DNA of 64,000 bases from an uncultured Eubacteriales bacterium (GCA_934454405.1 CAKSFN010000003.1:62001-126000), one strand, 5' to 3'; counted from the first letter of the stretch, positions 27,087-37,095 are shown. Numbers and translations are program-made. Notes: a model not told the origin generated them from the letters alone.

Positions 27087-28397
27087 ATGTCTGTTTACGA
27101 AAAACTCGTCAGAAAAGAAGAGACGCTTTCTCTTATCGGTCTCGGATACGTGGGTATGCCCATCGCCGTCGCGTTTTCCGAGAAGGTGAACGTGATAGGA
27201 TACGATCTTAATTCGAAAAAAATAGAGCTGTATAAAAACGGGATAGACCCGACAAACGAAGTCGGAAACGACGCGATAGGAAAATGCGGGGTTGAGTTCA
27301 CGTCCGACGAAACGGCGCTTCGCCGCGCAAGGTTCCATATCGTGGCGGTGCCCACGCCCGTGTACGACGACCACACGCCCGACCTCACGCCCCTCGAAGG
27401 TGCGAGCCGCATTCTCGGACGGAACCTGACAAAGGGCAGCATCGTCGTTTTTGAATCGACCGTGTATCCCGGCGTGACGGAGGAGGTCTGCCTGCCCATT
27501 CTCGAAAAGGAATCGGGGCTTAAATGCGGCGTCGATTTCAAGATAGGCTACTCCCCCGAAAGAATTAACCCGGGCGACAGGGTTCACCGCCTCGAAACCA
27601 TAAAAAAGATAGTTTCGGGCATGGACGCGGAAACCCTTGAAGAGATAGCGTCCGTTTACGAGCTTGTTGTCAAGGCGGGCGTTCACCGCGCGCCGAGCAT
27701 AAAGGTTGCGGAGGCCGCGAAGGTCATCGAGAACAGCCAGCGCGACATCAATATCGCTTTTATGAACGAGCTTTCCGTTATCTTCAACAAAATGGGGATA
27801 GACACAAAATCGGTGCTTGAAGCCGCGGGTACGAAATGGAACTTCCTTCATTTTTATCCGGGACTTGTGGGCGGTCACTGCATCGGCGTGGATCCGTATT
27901 ATCTCACTTACAAGGCGGAGATGCTCGGGTATCACAGCCAGGTCATCCTTTCGGGACGCCGCATCAACGACGATATGGGCAAGTACATTGCCGAAAGCGC
28001 CGTGAAAAATATGATAAAATCGGGCAAAACGATAAGGGGCGCGAAGGTCGCCGTTCTCGGCTTCACCTTCAAGGAGAATTGCCCCGACACGCGCAACAGC
28101 AAGGTCTTCGATATAGTTAAGGAGCTGCGCGAATACGGCATAGAGCCGCTGATCGCCGACCCCGTGGCGGACGCCGCCGAGGCGGAAAAGCTTTACGGCG
28201 TTCACTTTGTCGATATGTCCCTGATAAAGGGCGCCGACGCCGTTATTCTGGCGGTCGCGCACGACGCGTTCGCGAGGTTCAGCCTTTCCGACACGGACGG
28301 TATGTTCGGCGGGGGACAGAAGGTTATCGTTGACGTTAAGGGGATACTGAACAGAGAGGAATACGAGGCGGCAGGCTATAACTACTGGCGGCTTTGA
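27087..28397 (+). CDS. UDP-N-acetylhexosamine 6-dehydrogenase (TviB/WbpA-like)
   Basis: 436 aa. Rossmann motif LIGLGYVGMPIAVAFSEK at the N terminus, then VPTPVYDDHTPDLTPLEGAS and FESTVYPGVTEEVC. The catalytic region GLVGGHCIGVDPYYLTYKAE contains the essential Cys and matches the Vi-antigen TviB/VipA and WbpA/WbpO type more than UDP-glucose dehydrogenases. It would make a UDP-N-acetylhexosaminuronic acid for the surface polymer. A GGGGAG ribosome site precedes the ATG. The adjacent epimerase forms the classic TviB-TviC pair. Confidence 0.9.
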   Translation: MSVYEKLVRKEETLSLIGLGYVGMPIAVAFSEKVNVIGYDLNSKKIELYKNGIDPTNEVGNDAIGKCGVEFTSDETALRRARFHIVAVPTPVYDDHTPDLTPLEGASRILGRNLTKGSIVVFESTVYPGVTEEVCLPILEKESGLKCGVDFKIGYSPERINPGDRVHRLETIKKIVSGMDAETLEEIASVYELVVKAGVHRAPSIKVAEAAKVIENSQRDINIAFMNELSVIFNKMGIDTKSVLEAAGTKWNFLHFYPGLVGGHCIGVDPYYLTYKAEMLGYHSQVILSGRRINDDMGKYIAESAVKNMIKSGKTIRGAKVAVLGFTFKENCPDTRNSKVFDIVKELREYGIEPLIADPVADAAEAEKLYGVHFVDMSLIKGADAVILAVAHDAFARFSLSDTDGMFGGGQKVIVDVKGILNREEYEAAGYNYWRL

Positions 28398-28428
28398 TTT
28401 CTTTTTTATAAAACAGAGGTGGGACAAA

Positions 28429-29409
28429 ATGGGATACAGAGATCTGAAATTTCCCGAAAATTCATTATTTCTCGTAACGGGCGGCGCGGGCTTCATCGGC
28501 TCGAACCTTTGCGAGGCGGTTCTCGGTCTGGGATACCGTGTTCGCTGTCTGGACGATCTTTCGACGGGGAAAAAGGAAAACGTCGGGCTGTTCGCGGACA
28601 ACCCGGATTACGAGTTCATAAAGGGTGATATAAAGGACCTTGACACGTGCCTGCGCGCGACCGAGGGCGCAGACTATGTTCTGAACGAAGCCGCATGGGG
28701 CAGCGTTCCGCGTTCGATAGAGATGCCGCTTTTCTACTGCGCCAACAATATTCAGGGCACGCTGAACATGCTTGAAGCTTCCCGCAGAAACGGCGTTAAA
28801 AAATTCGTGTACGCGTCAAGCTCCTCCGTTTACGGGGACGAACCCGTTCTTCCGAAGACCGAGGGCAGGGAGGGCAACCTGCTTTCGCCCTACGCGCTTA
28901 CGAAACGCTGCGACGAGGAATGGGCAAAGCAGTATACGCGGCACTACGGGCTTGACACTTACGGGCTTCGCTATTTCAATGTTTTCGGCAGACGGCAGGA
29001 CCCTTACGGCGCGTATGCCGCGGTCATTCCGAAGTTTATAAAGCAGCTGCTTCACGGCGAACGCCCCACGATAAACGGGGACGGAAAGCAGAGCCGCGAT
29101 TTCACTTATATCGAAAACGTGGTCGAGGCGAATCTCAAAGCCTGTCTCGCGCCCCACGAAGCCGCGGGCGAAGCGTTCAACGTCGCTTACGGCGGCAGGG
29201 AATATCTTATCGACATTTATCATTCGCTGACAAAGGCGCTCGGCAAAGAGGACATCGAGCCTGTTTTCGGACCCGACAGAAAGGGCGACATCAAGCACAG
29301 CAACGCCGATATTTCAAAGGCGAGGCGGCTGCTCGGCTATGACCCCGATTACGATTTCGCGCGCGGGCTGAACGAGGCGATTGACTGGTACAAGGCAAAT
29401 CTTAACTGA
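28429..29409 (+). CDS. UDP-N-acetylglucosamine(uronate) 4-epimerase (TviC/WbpP-like)
   Basis: 326 aa extended SDR. NAD site TGGAGFIGSNL, active-site Ser region YASSSSVYGDEPV, and SPYALTK giving the YxxxK catalytic pair. GLRYFNVFGRRQDPYGAYAAVIPKF is typical of WbpP/TviC-type C4 epimerases acting on N-acetylated sugars. Placed right after the 6-dehydrogenase, it probably converts the GlcNAc series to the GalNAc series, before or after oxidation. The RBS is GAGGTGGG. Confidence 0.9.
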   Translation: MGYRDLKFPENSLFLVTGGAGFIGSNLCEAVLGLGYRVRCLDDLSTGKKENVGLFADNPDYEFIKGDIKDLDTCLRATEGADYVLNEAAWGSVPRSIEMPLFYCANNIQGTLNMLEASRRNGVKKFVYASSSSVYGDEPVLPKTEGREGNLLSPYALTKRCDEEWAKQYTRHYGLDTYGLRYFNVFGRRQDPYGAYAAVIPKFIKQLLHGERPTINGDGKQSRDFTYIENVVEANLKACLAPHEAAGEAFNVAYGGREYLIDIYHSLTKALGKEDIEPVFGPDRKGDIKHSNADISKARRLLGYDPDYDFARGLNEAIDWYKANLN

Positions 29410-29422
29410 ACGGAATGATATT

Positions 29423-30202
29423 ATGAGTATAGAATCTTTGTTCAAAATAGATCTTTTTCTGTATCGCGCGCTGCTCACTCCGCAGATAATATCGAACAAT
29501 ATCGCGTTCAGGGCTTCACGCCGCGAGCTGAAAAAGGTTGCGGCGCTGAAAGAGCTGCCCCGAACCGAGACGGTTTATATATGCGGCAACGGTCCGTCTT
29601 TGTCAAAGGCGGATATGCGCGACATCAGGGACGACTACATCGTTGTCAACGATTTTTACAAGTTCACGAAAAAGGACCCTGCGCACCCGCCGAAGTATTA
29701 TATGGTTATCGACGAGGATTTTCTGCGTCCCGATATGAAGGAAAGATATGACGGCATTTTCAACTGCGGTTTTGATACGACTTATATCCTCACGGGAAAA
29801 ATGTACGACCGCGTCCGTGCCGATTATCCTTCTCTCGGCTCCGTTTATTACTGCTGTCCGTGGGGCAGGCTTTACCGCCACACGAAAAAACAGGACTTCA
29901 CAAAGGTCGTTTCCCGAACGTGGAACGTCGTCAGCGAGGCCATTCTTTTCGCGATATATCTCGGTTACACGGACATTCGCCTTCTCGGCTGCGATTACAG
30001 CGTTTTTGCCAACGATGCGCATTTTTATCCGCAGATACAGGAGCGCGTTCGCCTTCGCGAAATGCTTTACCGCTACTGTTTCACGACGGAGGCGCATTAC
30101 GAGATAGAAAAATACGCGGAGGCGACGGGCGTTAAGATAACGAATATGACGCGTGCAACTCTGCTGGACGCGTATCCGATAGACGAAAACAGCCCCTACT
30201 GA
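29423..30202 (+). CDS. DUF115/MptE-like polysaccharide-cluster protein
   Basis: 259 aa. The core motif TVYICGNGPSLSKADM (GNGPSL) followed by DDYIVVNDFYKF resembles the 6-hydroxymethylpterin diphosphokinase MptE-like/DUF115 fold. That fold is frequent in surface-sugar clusters and includes nucleotide-sugar-using transferases. A later ILFAIYLGYTDIRLLGCDYS segment (GxDYS) is common in such proteins. The ATG at 29423 has only a weak ribosome site. Function within the cluster is unknown; a modifying glycosyl- or sialyltransferase-like role is possible. Confidence 0.65.
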   Translation: MSIESLFKIDLFLYRALLTPQIISNNIAFRASRRELKKVAALKELPRTETVYICGNGPSLSKADMRDIRDDYIVVNDFYKFTKKDPAHPPKYYMVIDEDFLRPDMKERYDGIFNCGFDTTYILTGKMYDRVRADYPSLGSVYYCCPWGRLYRHTKKQDFTKVVSRTWNVVSEAILFAIYLGYTDIRLLGCDYSVFANDAHFYPQIQERVRLREMLYRYCFTTEAHYEIEKYAEATGVKITNMTRATLLDAYPIDENSPY

Positions 30203-30223
30203 CACGAAAGGAAGGACAGACGT

Positions 30224-31498
30224 ATGAAAATTCTTCTTGCCTCAGGCTCGGGAATCAACGATGACGCGTATCCCGAAACGCTGAAAAACAACAGCGGCTT
30301 CGGGCATATGATGCGCGCCATCGCCGTTATGCTTTCAACGGAACAAAACGAGGTTGATATATTGACCCAGTCCGTTCTGACACCCGGGCGCGACATCGAA
30401 AAAGCCCGTCTGCTCAAAAGAAAGACGGCGGATCTGCTCCTTCACTTCAAACCGTTTTATTTTTTCCGCGCGTTTCGTATGATGCTTCGCCGCGATTATT
30501 CCTTCGGCACGAAAGCAAGAACGATGCTTTACTATATGACGGGCAGCTATTGCGAGTATCTTATCCGAAAAAACAAATACGACGTCGTGCATATCAACGG
30601 GATAGAAAACTCCTCGATGCCGTATCTTTACGCGTGCGCCAGAACGAACACGCCGTTTGTTTTAACTCTTCACGGGCTTATCTCTTTCGACCCGAGCGTG
30701 CGCACCGACCGTTTTTCGAAAAACCTCGAAAGGGTCTTCACCTTTGCAATGAAAGAAAATCCCGATATTCTCTGCACCGTGATAAGCAGCGGCATCAAAA
30801 AACGCCTTGTCGGCTGCTGCGGCGCGGAAGATCTGCCGGGTATGAGCGTTGTGTGCAACCCGATAATCGAAACCTCGGAAAAGGCTGAGCCGATTGCCAA
30901 AAAAGCGAAGTATGTCATCGTTGTTATCGGCAACGTCAGCGAACGAAAGAACCAGCGCCTTGTTGTTGACGCTTTTCGGCTCTTGCCCGAGGAAATACGC
31001 GGGCAAAGCCTGCTTTACATAATCGGCGGCAACGAAGCCGGGCTCAAAGAGTATGTTGAGCGCGAAAATATGGAAAATATCGTTTTCACGGGCACGGTCA
31101 GCCGCGGCGAGGTCAACGCGTACCTTGATATAGCGGACTTCTGCGCCGTTGCGTCGGTTGACGAAGGCTTCGGGCTTTCCATCATCGAGGCTTACGGCCG
31201 CGGAACCCCCGTCGTTATGCCGCGAAGCGTGGACGCGTTTGAGGATGTTTATAACGACAACGCGACCGTTGCGGTGGACGATTATCTTCCCGGGAGTTTT
31301 CGGGACGCGTTCGTCGCCGCTCTTTCGCGGAAATGGGATAAGGAGTATATACGTTCGCTTGCGGGACGGTTCGGTATGGATAAATGCTCCGAGGAGTATC
31401 TTTCCGTTCTTTCCGCCGCGGCGAAAAAGAATAAGTGTTCGATGTCTGTCAAGGATGTTGAAGGATTGCAGAAGAAAGCCTCCTGTTTTCGGTATTGA
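30224..31498 (+). CDS. Glycosyltransferase family 4 (GT-B)
   Basis: 424 aa with two Rossmann domains. The N-terminal half shows MMRAIAVMLSTEQNEVDILTQ and FVLTLHGLISFDPS. The C-terminal half has VIGNVSERKNQRLVVDAFRLL, IIGGNEAG, FTGTVSRGEV, and the donor-binding ASVDEGFGLSIIEAYGRGTPVVMP (EGFGLxxxE). This is a retaining GT4 enzyme acting on a lipid-linked oligosaccharide in the cytoplasm. A GGAAGGA site precedes ATG 30224. Specificity is not visible. Confidence 0.9.
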   Translation: MKILLASGSGINDDAYPETLKNNSGFGHMMRAIAVMLSTEQNEVDILTQSVLTPGRDIEKARLLKRKTADLLLHFKPFYFFRAFRMMLRRDYSFGTKARTMLYYMTGSYCEYLIRKNKYDVVHINGIENSSMPYLYACARTNTPFVLTLHGLISFDPSVRTDRFSKNLERVFTFAMKENPDILCTVISSGIKKRLVGCCGAEDLPGMSVVCNPIIETSEKAEPIAKKAKYVIVVIGNVSERKNQRLVVDAFRLLPEEIRGQSLLYIIGGNEAGLKEYVERENMENIVFTGTVSRGEVNAYLDIADFCAVASVDEGFGLSIIEAYGRGTPVVMPRSVDAFEDVYNDNATVAVDDYLPGSFRDAFVAALSRKWDKEYIRSLAGRFGMDKCSEEYLSVLSAAAKKNKCSMSVKDVEGLQKKASCFRY

Positions 31499-31558
31499 CG
31501 GCGGAAAAAATCGGCTTTAACCTGACAGTATTAAGTTTTATCGGCAGTTGGAATTGTT

Positions 31559-32932
31559 ATGAGTAAGTATTTTTTTGAAAAAAAGCAAAACCCCGAAAGA
31601 GCAGATTGGTTTTTCATAATCTACTCCGTTGCGGTTCTTATATATTTGATTGCTATCAACACACAGAAGGATTCGACCCTGAGTATTATCGCGGCCATTG
31701 TCGTTCTGCCTTTTTTATTCCGTCCCGAAAAATTTCTTCCTCTTGTTTTTGCCTGCGCGATAAACGGCGAGTTTTTCGTCGCGTATGAAGGCATAAGCAT
31801 GGCAAGGATCTATACCGTTGTGTTTGCTGCAGGAACGCTTATTCAGATCATACTTAAAAAGCGAAAAGTCAGGTGGGAGGACATTGTTCTGTACGGATTT
31901 TTTGCTGTTTTTGCATTTATTTCCGCCGGAACCTCGTATACGGGTGATATAACCGCCGCCGTCTCGTTCATACTTTACCTTGTCATGGCATTTTCCCTTA
32001 TATATACGCCTTTCGACAGAAAATTCTTTCTTCTCTCCTGTTCGCTGATTTCGTTTATCCTTTCCGTTTATTACATAGTTGTTCTTGCCTCCGGCGCGGG
32101 GGACTCTTTTTTGGGACGCGCTTCTGTCAGTGACGCTACCAACCCAAATCCTCTCGGCATGGGCATAGCGCAGCTTGTGGGCTTTAATTTTGCCGGATAT
32201 TTTGTTGCTGAAAAAAAACTCGCGAAGCTGTTGTTCGTGGCGTCTGCCGCGTGCAATATAACAAGTATCCTTTTTACCGGCTCCCGAAGCGCTCTGATAG
32301 GCGCCTTCGGCGGCGTTGTTGCCTGCCTTATTCTGATAACGTTCGGAAAAAGCCCTGAGATAAGAAGAATAAACCCCCTTGCCGCTGCTTTGTTTGTGGT
32401 TGGCTGTGTGATTGCTTATTTCGTCGTTTTGGAGATAGACCCGGAAGTTATGAAGCGTTTCACCGTGGACAATATCAAGGAATCGGGAGGAACGGGACGT
32501 GTGGATATCTGGATGGTCACGATGAAAAAAGTCTTTCCGAAGTTCCCGATGTTCGGGCTTGGCTTCGGCGGCGCAAATCTTTCCTCGTATCTGCTTGCGA
32601 ATTACGGCATAAGGCACGGCGCCCACAATATTTTCGTCGCCATGATTTCCGAGATGGGAATAGCCGGAATTCTTATCTTTATTCCGTATCTTATCGCGTG
32701 CTATATCAAGATAATCAAAACATACAGGTTCGACTGCTCTTCGCTCATACCTTTCACCATGCTCACCACCATTATTTTCAACGGCGTTGGCGAAAACACT
32801 TTCGGCACGCGTATTCTTTGGTTCGCCGTCGGGCTCTGCCTTATGATTTCACGCCAGAAAAGAGAAAACCTTCTGCCGAAAACGCGCGCGCTCGACGTTG
32901 TCAGGACGGGGAGGAAAAATGAAAAAGGTTGA
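31559..32932 (+). CDS. O-antigen polymerase/ligase-like membrane protein (Wzy)
   Basis: 457 aa, about 11-12 membrane segments. A large loop before the last helices contains GTGRVDIWMVTMKKVFPKFP, GLGFGGANLSS and RHGAHNIFVAMISEMGIAG, the arrangement of Wzy/WaaL proteins (a conserved Arg and His in the periplasmic loop). It would polymerise repeat units on the outer face of the membrane. The coding sequence is more AT-rich than its neighbours, as is common for Wzy genes. Its 3' end overlaps the next gene by 14 bp. Confidence 0.85.
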   Translation: MSKYFFEKKQNPERADWFFIIYSVAVLIYLIAINTQKDSTLSIIAAIVVLPFLFRPEKFLPLVFACAINGEFFVAYEGISMARIYTVVFAAGTLIQIILKKRKVRWEDIVLYGFFAVFAFISAGTSYTGDITAAVSFILYLVMAFSLIYTPFDRKFFLLSCSLISFILSVYYIVVLASGAGDSFLGRASVSDATNPNPLGMGIAQLVGFNFAGYFVAEKKLAKLLFVASAACNITSILFTGSRSALIGAFGGVVACLILITFGKSPEIRRINPLAAALFVVGCVIAYFVVLEIDPEVMKRFTVDNIKESGGTGRVDIWMVTMKKVFPKFPMFGLGFGGANLSSYLLANYGIRHGAHNIFVAMISEMGIAGILIFIPYLIACYIKIIKTYRFDCSSLIPFTMLTTIIFNGVGENTFGTRILWFAVGLCLMISRQKRENLLPKTRALDVVRTGRKNEKG

Positions 32933-34256
32933 TTTCGTTATTTTTTACGAGGGCTTTAACAGAGAGTATCAATGCATCTGCCTTTTGAAAAAAGAGCTTG
33001 AAGCACGCGGCTTTTCGGTAAGGCTCAGCCATTTTTCCCTGAAAGATTTTTATGAGACCGCAACGCGGTTTCAGCCCTCGGTCGTTCTTTGTCCGTGGCT
33101 CAGATATAACGAAAACGTGTTCAGGTTTACAATTTTCAAAAAGCCCGTCAAGGCGCTTGTGAACCTGCAATGGGAACAGGTCTACAACAATATGAGCCTT
33201 CGAGAGGGCTTGACAAGCAGCTCGGGAGAATCGCTGAAATACGTGCATCTGTGCTGGAGCGAGCATTCAAAAAGGCGTATGGAGGCGGACGGCGTCGCGC
33301 CGGAAAACCTGCCGATAGTCGGCTCCGTCCAGCTTGATTTCTGCCGCCCCGAGTTTTCGGCGGATCTTCTTTCGCGCTCCGACGTCTGTCGGGAGTTCGG
33401 GCTTGACCCCCGAAAAAAACTTATCCTTTTTATTTCCAGCTTCGCGTTCGCGTCGTATACGAAGGACGAGGAGGACAGATTCCTGCGCGACTTCGGAAGC
33501 GTTTTTGAGGAACGCTTCGCCTCGGAACGCTCAAACAAGCAAAAAACGCTTGAATGGCTGCGCGCGGCGTGCGCCGAAAACCCCGACAAAACCTTTATCT
33601 ACCGTCCGCACCCCTCCGAGCGCATAACGGAGGAGCTGCTTGCCGCCGAAAAGGAGATTCCGAATTTCCGCGTCATATCAAAATACAATATCAAACAGTG
33701 GATATATGTCTGCGACGTCATCAATTCCTGGGTCAGCACCTCCGTCGCGGAAATATATTTTATGGGCAAAAAATGCAATATCCTGCGCCCCGAACGGCTG
33801 TCGGACGACCTTGAGGTCGAGATACTTAACGGCGCCGATTTCGTCACGTCGAAGGAGGAGTTCCTGCGGCGGACGAGGGACTGCGAAAGCTTTCCTTTCC
33901 CCGTTTCCGAGGAAAGGATGAACGAGTTTTATTCGGTTGAAAAGGAATATGCGTTCAGACGCGCGGCGGACGTTCTCGAAAAGCTTGCGAAAAGCGACGC
34001 GGTCTGTCCTCAGCCCGAGTTTTCCGCCGGGGAAATGAAACGGTTCCGCAAAGAAAAAAAAGCGTGGCTTCTCGGCGCGCGGTATTACCGTTTTTGCGAA
34101 AGAACGGGCAGGCGTCTGAGCCGCATCTGCCCGATAAAAAAGCGGTCGCTTGAATATATCGAGGAAAAGGCGAGGGCCTTTTCGGGCTTCGATTATTCGG
34201 GCGCGGAGGCGTCCGTCGCCGCCGCGTTTGACAGAATCAACGGGAAATCTGAATAA
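32919..34256 (+). CDS. Surface carbohydrate biosynthesis protein (GT-B-like)
   Basis: 445 aa from ATG 32919, which follows GGGGAGG; the frame opens slightly upstream but inside wzy. The N-terminal half (VDFVIFYEGFNREYQ, ARGFSVRLSHFSL, VVLCPWLR) and C-terminal TFIYRPHPSER plus SWVSTSVAEIYFMGKKCNILRP are those of the putative surface-carbohydrate biosynthesis family related to CDP-glycerol and LPS-type transferases. The RPHP and S.STS.AE motifs are typical donor-site elements. The likely role is an inverting GT-B transferase; sugar unknown. Confidence 0.7.
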   Translation: MKKVDFVIFYEGFNREYQCICLLKKELEARGFSVRLSHFSLKDFYETATRFQPSVVLCPWLRYNENVFRFTIFKKPVKALVNLQWEQVYNNMSLREGLTSSSGESLKYVHLCWSEHSKRRMEADGVAPENLPIVGSVQLDFCRPEFSADLLSRSDVCREFGLDPRKKLILFISSFAFASYTKDEEDRFLRDFGSVFEERFASERSNKQKTLEWLRAACAENPDKTFIYRPHPSERITEELLAAEKEIPNFRVISKYNIKQWIYVCDVINSWVSTSVAEIYFMGKKCNILRPERLSDDLEVEILNGADFVTSKEEFLRRTRDCESFPFPVSEERMNEFYSVEKEYAFRRAADVLEKLAKSDAVCPQPEFSAGEMKRFRKEKKAWLLGARYYRFCERTGRRLSRICPIKKRSLEYIEEKARAFSGFDYSGAEASVAAAFDRINGKSE

Positions 34257-34258
34257 TT

Positions 34259-35725
34259 ATGAAAAAGAAACAGGGCTTTTTATTTTTAACGGCGGGCACG
34301 GTCGTCGGCGCGATAATCAATTTTGTGTATTCCGTCCTCTCCAAAAGGTACGTCGCCCCCGAAGATCTCGGGATTTTTTCCACGTGTATGATCGTGGAAT
34401 CTTATCTGAGCTATTTGCAGCTCGGCTCGATCAACGCCTATAACCGCGATCTGCCGCAGCTTCTCGGCGCGCAAAAAACGGAAGAGGCAAAAAATCTGAA
34501 AAACTCCGTTTTCACGTTTCTCGTCGTCGTTTACGGTGCGGCTCTGGTTCTCGGAACGCTTTTTTTCACCGTCATATACCCCGTCTTTTTCGGAAAAACG
34601 CTTTCCGGGCAGTATTCCGTCGGATACATTGCGACGGTTTTCGCAACGGTGGTCTCCGTTTTCTATACCTTCGGCATGAACACCGCGCGCATTTACAACA
34701 GGTTCAATTTTTCGGCGGTTGTCGAGCTTGTCGGCGCCGTTGCGTCGGTCGCCGTCGGAATGGCTGCGATAATTCTTCTTCGCCGCAGCGGCCTCGAATA
34801 TTACGGGCTGTATGTGCGCAGTATTCTGATGTACGCCGTGCCGCTTCTTCTTTATATAGGCAGCTTCAAGGGCGTTCGTCTGCATTTTGATTTCAAACTG
34901 ATAAAGCCCGTGATAGTTTCGGGTATTCCGCTGCTTGTCAACTCCTTTATCTGGACCATCGTAACTTCAATAGACAAGTTCGTTATCCTTTATTTCCTTG
35001 ACGAGACCGCGCTCGGTCATTATTCCGTGGCGCTTCTCGGCTTTTCAACGCTCGTTATAATCCCCAAAACCATCTCCAATGTTTACTACATCAAGATGAA
35101 CGAGCTTTACGGCGCGACGGGCAGCGTGGAAAAGCTTATCGAATACGCAAAGCAAAGCACGCTTATCAACAGCGTCATAACGTGCTTCACGTCCATCTGC
35201 GCCTTCTATATTCTTCCGATATTCATTCGGCTGGTCATGCCGAACTACACGCAGGGCACCGAAGCCGCGCAGATAATCATCATCGGCGTCGCGATATATT
35301 CGTCAACCTTCTCGTTCGGTCATCTGTTCACCGTTCTGAAAAAGAACGCGCAGCTTATACTGAACTCAGTTCTTCTCTGCGTTTTCAACGCCGTTTTTTC
35401 AACGGCTCTCGTTCTTTTGTTCGGCGCGAACATCAACAACGTCGCGATAGGCACCGCGATGTCTTACGCGCTTTATTCCATTCTGCTGATAGTCCGTCTG
35501 CGTCATCTGTTCGGCTCAAATCTGAAAAGCATGCTCCGCAACAGCTGGCTTGCCGTGCTTTGCGCCATCGTTCCGTGTCTCGGCTTCCGTTTTTTGAGCG
35601 AATGGCTCGGTTTTTCAATATACGCGGCGTTTGCCGCCGCCATGGTCGTCATGATCGCCCTGCTCTGGATTTTTTATCATAAAGAGATAAAAGAACTCGT
35701 AACACGGAAAAGATCTCTTCTGTGA
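34259..35725 (+). CDS. Polysaccharide flippase (Wzx/PST family)
   Basis: 488 aa with about 12-14 hydrophobic segments and the usual start KQGFLFLTAGTVVGAIINFVYSVLSKRYVAPEDLG split over helix 1. MATE/PST-type transporter that flips the undecaprenyl-linked repeat unit across the membrane. It starts 2 bp after the previous stop, so it is coupled. The presence of Wzx and Wzy in one cluster indicates Wzy-dependent polymer assembly; no Wzz/Wzc chain-length regulator or initiating phosphoglycosyltransferase is in this cluster. Confidence 0.9.
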   Translation: MKKKQGFLFLTAGTVVGAIINFVYSVLSKRYVAPEDLGIFSTCMIVESYLSYLQLGSINAYNRDLPQLLGAQKTEEAKNLKNSVFTFLVVVYGAALVLGTLFFTVIYPVFFGKTLSGQYSVGYIATVFATVVSVFYTFGMNTARIYNRFNFSAVVELVGAVASVAVGMAAIILLRRSGLEYYGLYVRSILMYAVPLLLYIGSFKGVRLHFDFKLIKPVIVSGIPLLVNSFIWTIVTSIDKFVILYFLDETALGHYSVALLGFSTLVIIPKTISNVYYIKMNELYGATGSVEKLIEYAKQSTLINSVITCFTSICAFYILPIFIRLVMPNYTQGTEAAQIIIIGVAIYSSTFSFGHLFTVLKKNAQLILNSVLLCVFNAVFSTALVLLFGANINNVAIGTAMSYALYSILLIVRLRHLFGSNLKSMLRNSWLAVLCAIVPCLGFRFLSEWLGFSIYAAFAAAMVVMIALLWIFYHKEIKELVTRKRSLL

Positions 35726-35754
35726 CGTAACGCTTTTTGAAAGGTTTATCTGAA

Positions 35755-37095
35755 ATGAAAACAGTGTATTTTGTTCATTGCGTCGATACCGAAGGCCCCC
35801 TTATGGAGGACTTCGACGTTCCGTTCCAGCTTGTGAAGCGGATATATAATATAGATATTGAGCCGACCCGTGAAAATCTGCAAAAGCTGCGGAACAAAGA
35901 AATAGATCTCGGCGGTCTGGAGGATGCCGTCGCAAGCACCGTCGATCCAAAAAAATCGACGCTCGGCACATGGACGGAAATAGACCGTATGCTTGACACG
36001 GTTACGTCTCCCGAATACCGCGCACGCCTTGCGGACTCCGACGGAAACGGCTGGAAATTTACATGGTGCTGTGTCGATCACGTCGGCTTCACGGGCGTGA
36101 ACCCGAGACATCGGGACGCGGGCTACAACAATGTTTACGATCGGTACAGGCGCCTTGTTGACGCTCAAAAACTCGGCGACACGATAGGCTTTCACTATCA
36201 TCCCGTGTCGCTTTCGGGGAATTTCAACGATTCCGGCACCGCCTATTGGGGCGGCGAAAATCTTAACAAAATACTTGCTCACGCCGTTATTGACAGAATG
36301 TGGTTCCCCGCCGTTTTCCGTCCCGGCTTCAACACGGAAAGACCGGACTCCAACTGGTTTTTGGAACAATGGATTCCGTTTGATTACGCAAACAACGCGA
36401 TGAACCGCGCCAACTCCGACCAGCCCGATCTGACGGACGGCCGTTTCGGAGACTGGCGCCGCGCCCCTGCCGAATGGCGGCCGTATCACCCCTCACACGA
36501 CGATTATCAGGTCGAAGGCTCCTGCCGCCGCTACATTATGCGCGCGCTGAATATGTATGCCCGTCTTTGTCAGGTGGAGATTGACGATATCCGCGAAGGC
36601 TTTGAACGCGCGAGAACCGTCGGCGATACGGTAATTGCCGTTGCCGACCACGATTACAAGGATATGGCGTTCGATATCGACCGTGTCCGCGAGATGCTCC
36701 GCAAGGTTTCCGCCGAATACCCCGACGTCAGATTTCTGTATTGCGACGGCATAACCGCCATGCGGAACGTTCTCGGTCTGCGCCCCGTCAGCTGCAATCT
36801 CAACGCGCGTATAGACCGAAGCGGCATCCATCCGCGCCTCGTCGTAACCTCCGACGACAATATTTTCGGGCCTCAGCCGTTCCTTGCCGTCAAGACTCAC
36901 GGCAACGTTTATCATTGGGATAACTTTGATTTTTACAAAAAGAACTGCTGGACTTACACGTTCGACAGCAACACCGTCCCCCTCGAACAGGTCGACAAGC
37001 TCGGCGTTGCTTCCAACTCCTCCTCCGGCGTCACCGACGTGCTGCTTTACGACGGCGCCGCCGCGCAGTTTGACAAAAAGGTTCTTAATCTCTGA
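35755..37095 (+). CDS. Polysaccharide deacetylase-like protein
   Basis: 446 aa from ATG 35755 (GAAAGG site). The N terminus VYFVHCVDTEGPL supplies the Asp of NodB-type deacetylases. WCCVDHVGFTGVN, then IGFHYHPVSLSGN (HxH-like metal site) and VIAVADHDYKDMAFDIDRV follow in the order expected for a carbohydrate esterase 4-like barrel. The last 120 residues form a separate beta-rich region. It may remove acetyl groups from the N-acetylhexosamine units made by the cluster. It lacks a signal peptide and could act in the cytoplasm, which is atypical. It is the last gene before a terminator. Confidence 0.6.
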   Translation: MKTVYFVHCVDTEGPLMEDFDVPFQLVKRIYNIDIEPTRENLQKLRNKEIDLGGLEDAVASTVDPKKSTLGTWTEIDRMLDTVTSPEYRARLADSDGNGWKFTWCCVDHVGFTGVNPRHRDAGYNNVYDRYRRLVDAQKLGDTIGFHYHPVSLSGNFNDSGTAYWGGENLNKILAHAVIDRMWFPAVFRPGFNTERPDSNWFLEQWIPFDYANNAMNRANSDQPDLTDGRFGDWRRAPAEWRPYHPSHDDYQVEGSCRRYIMRALNMYARLCQVEIDDIREGFERARTVGDTVIAVADHDYKDMAFDIDRVREMLRKVSAEYPDVRFLYCDGITAMRNVLGLRPVSCNLNARIDRSGIHPRLVVTSDDNIFGPQPFLAVKTHGNVYHWDNFDFYKKNCWTYTFDSNTVPLEQVDKLGVASNSSSGVTDVLLYDGAAAQFDKKVLNL

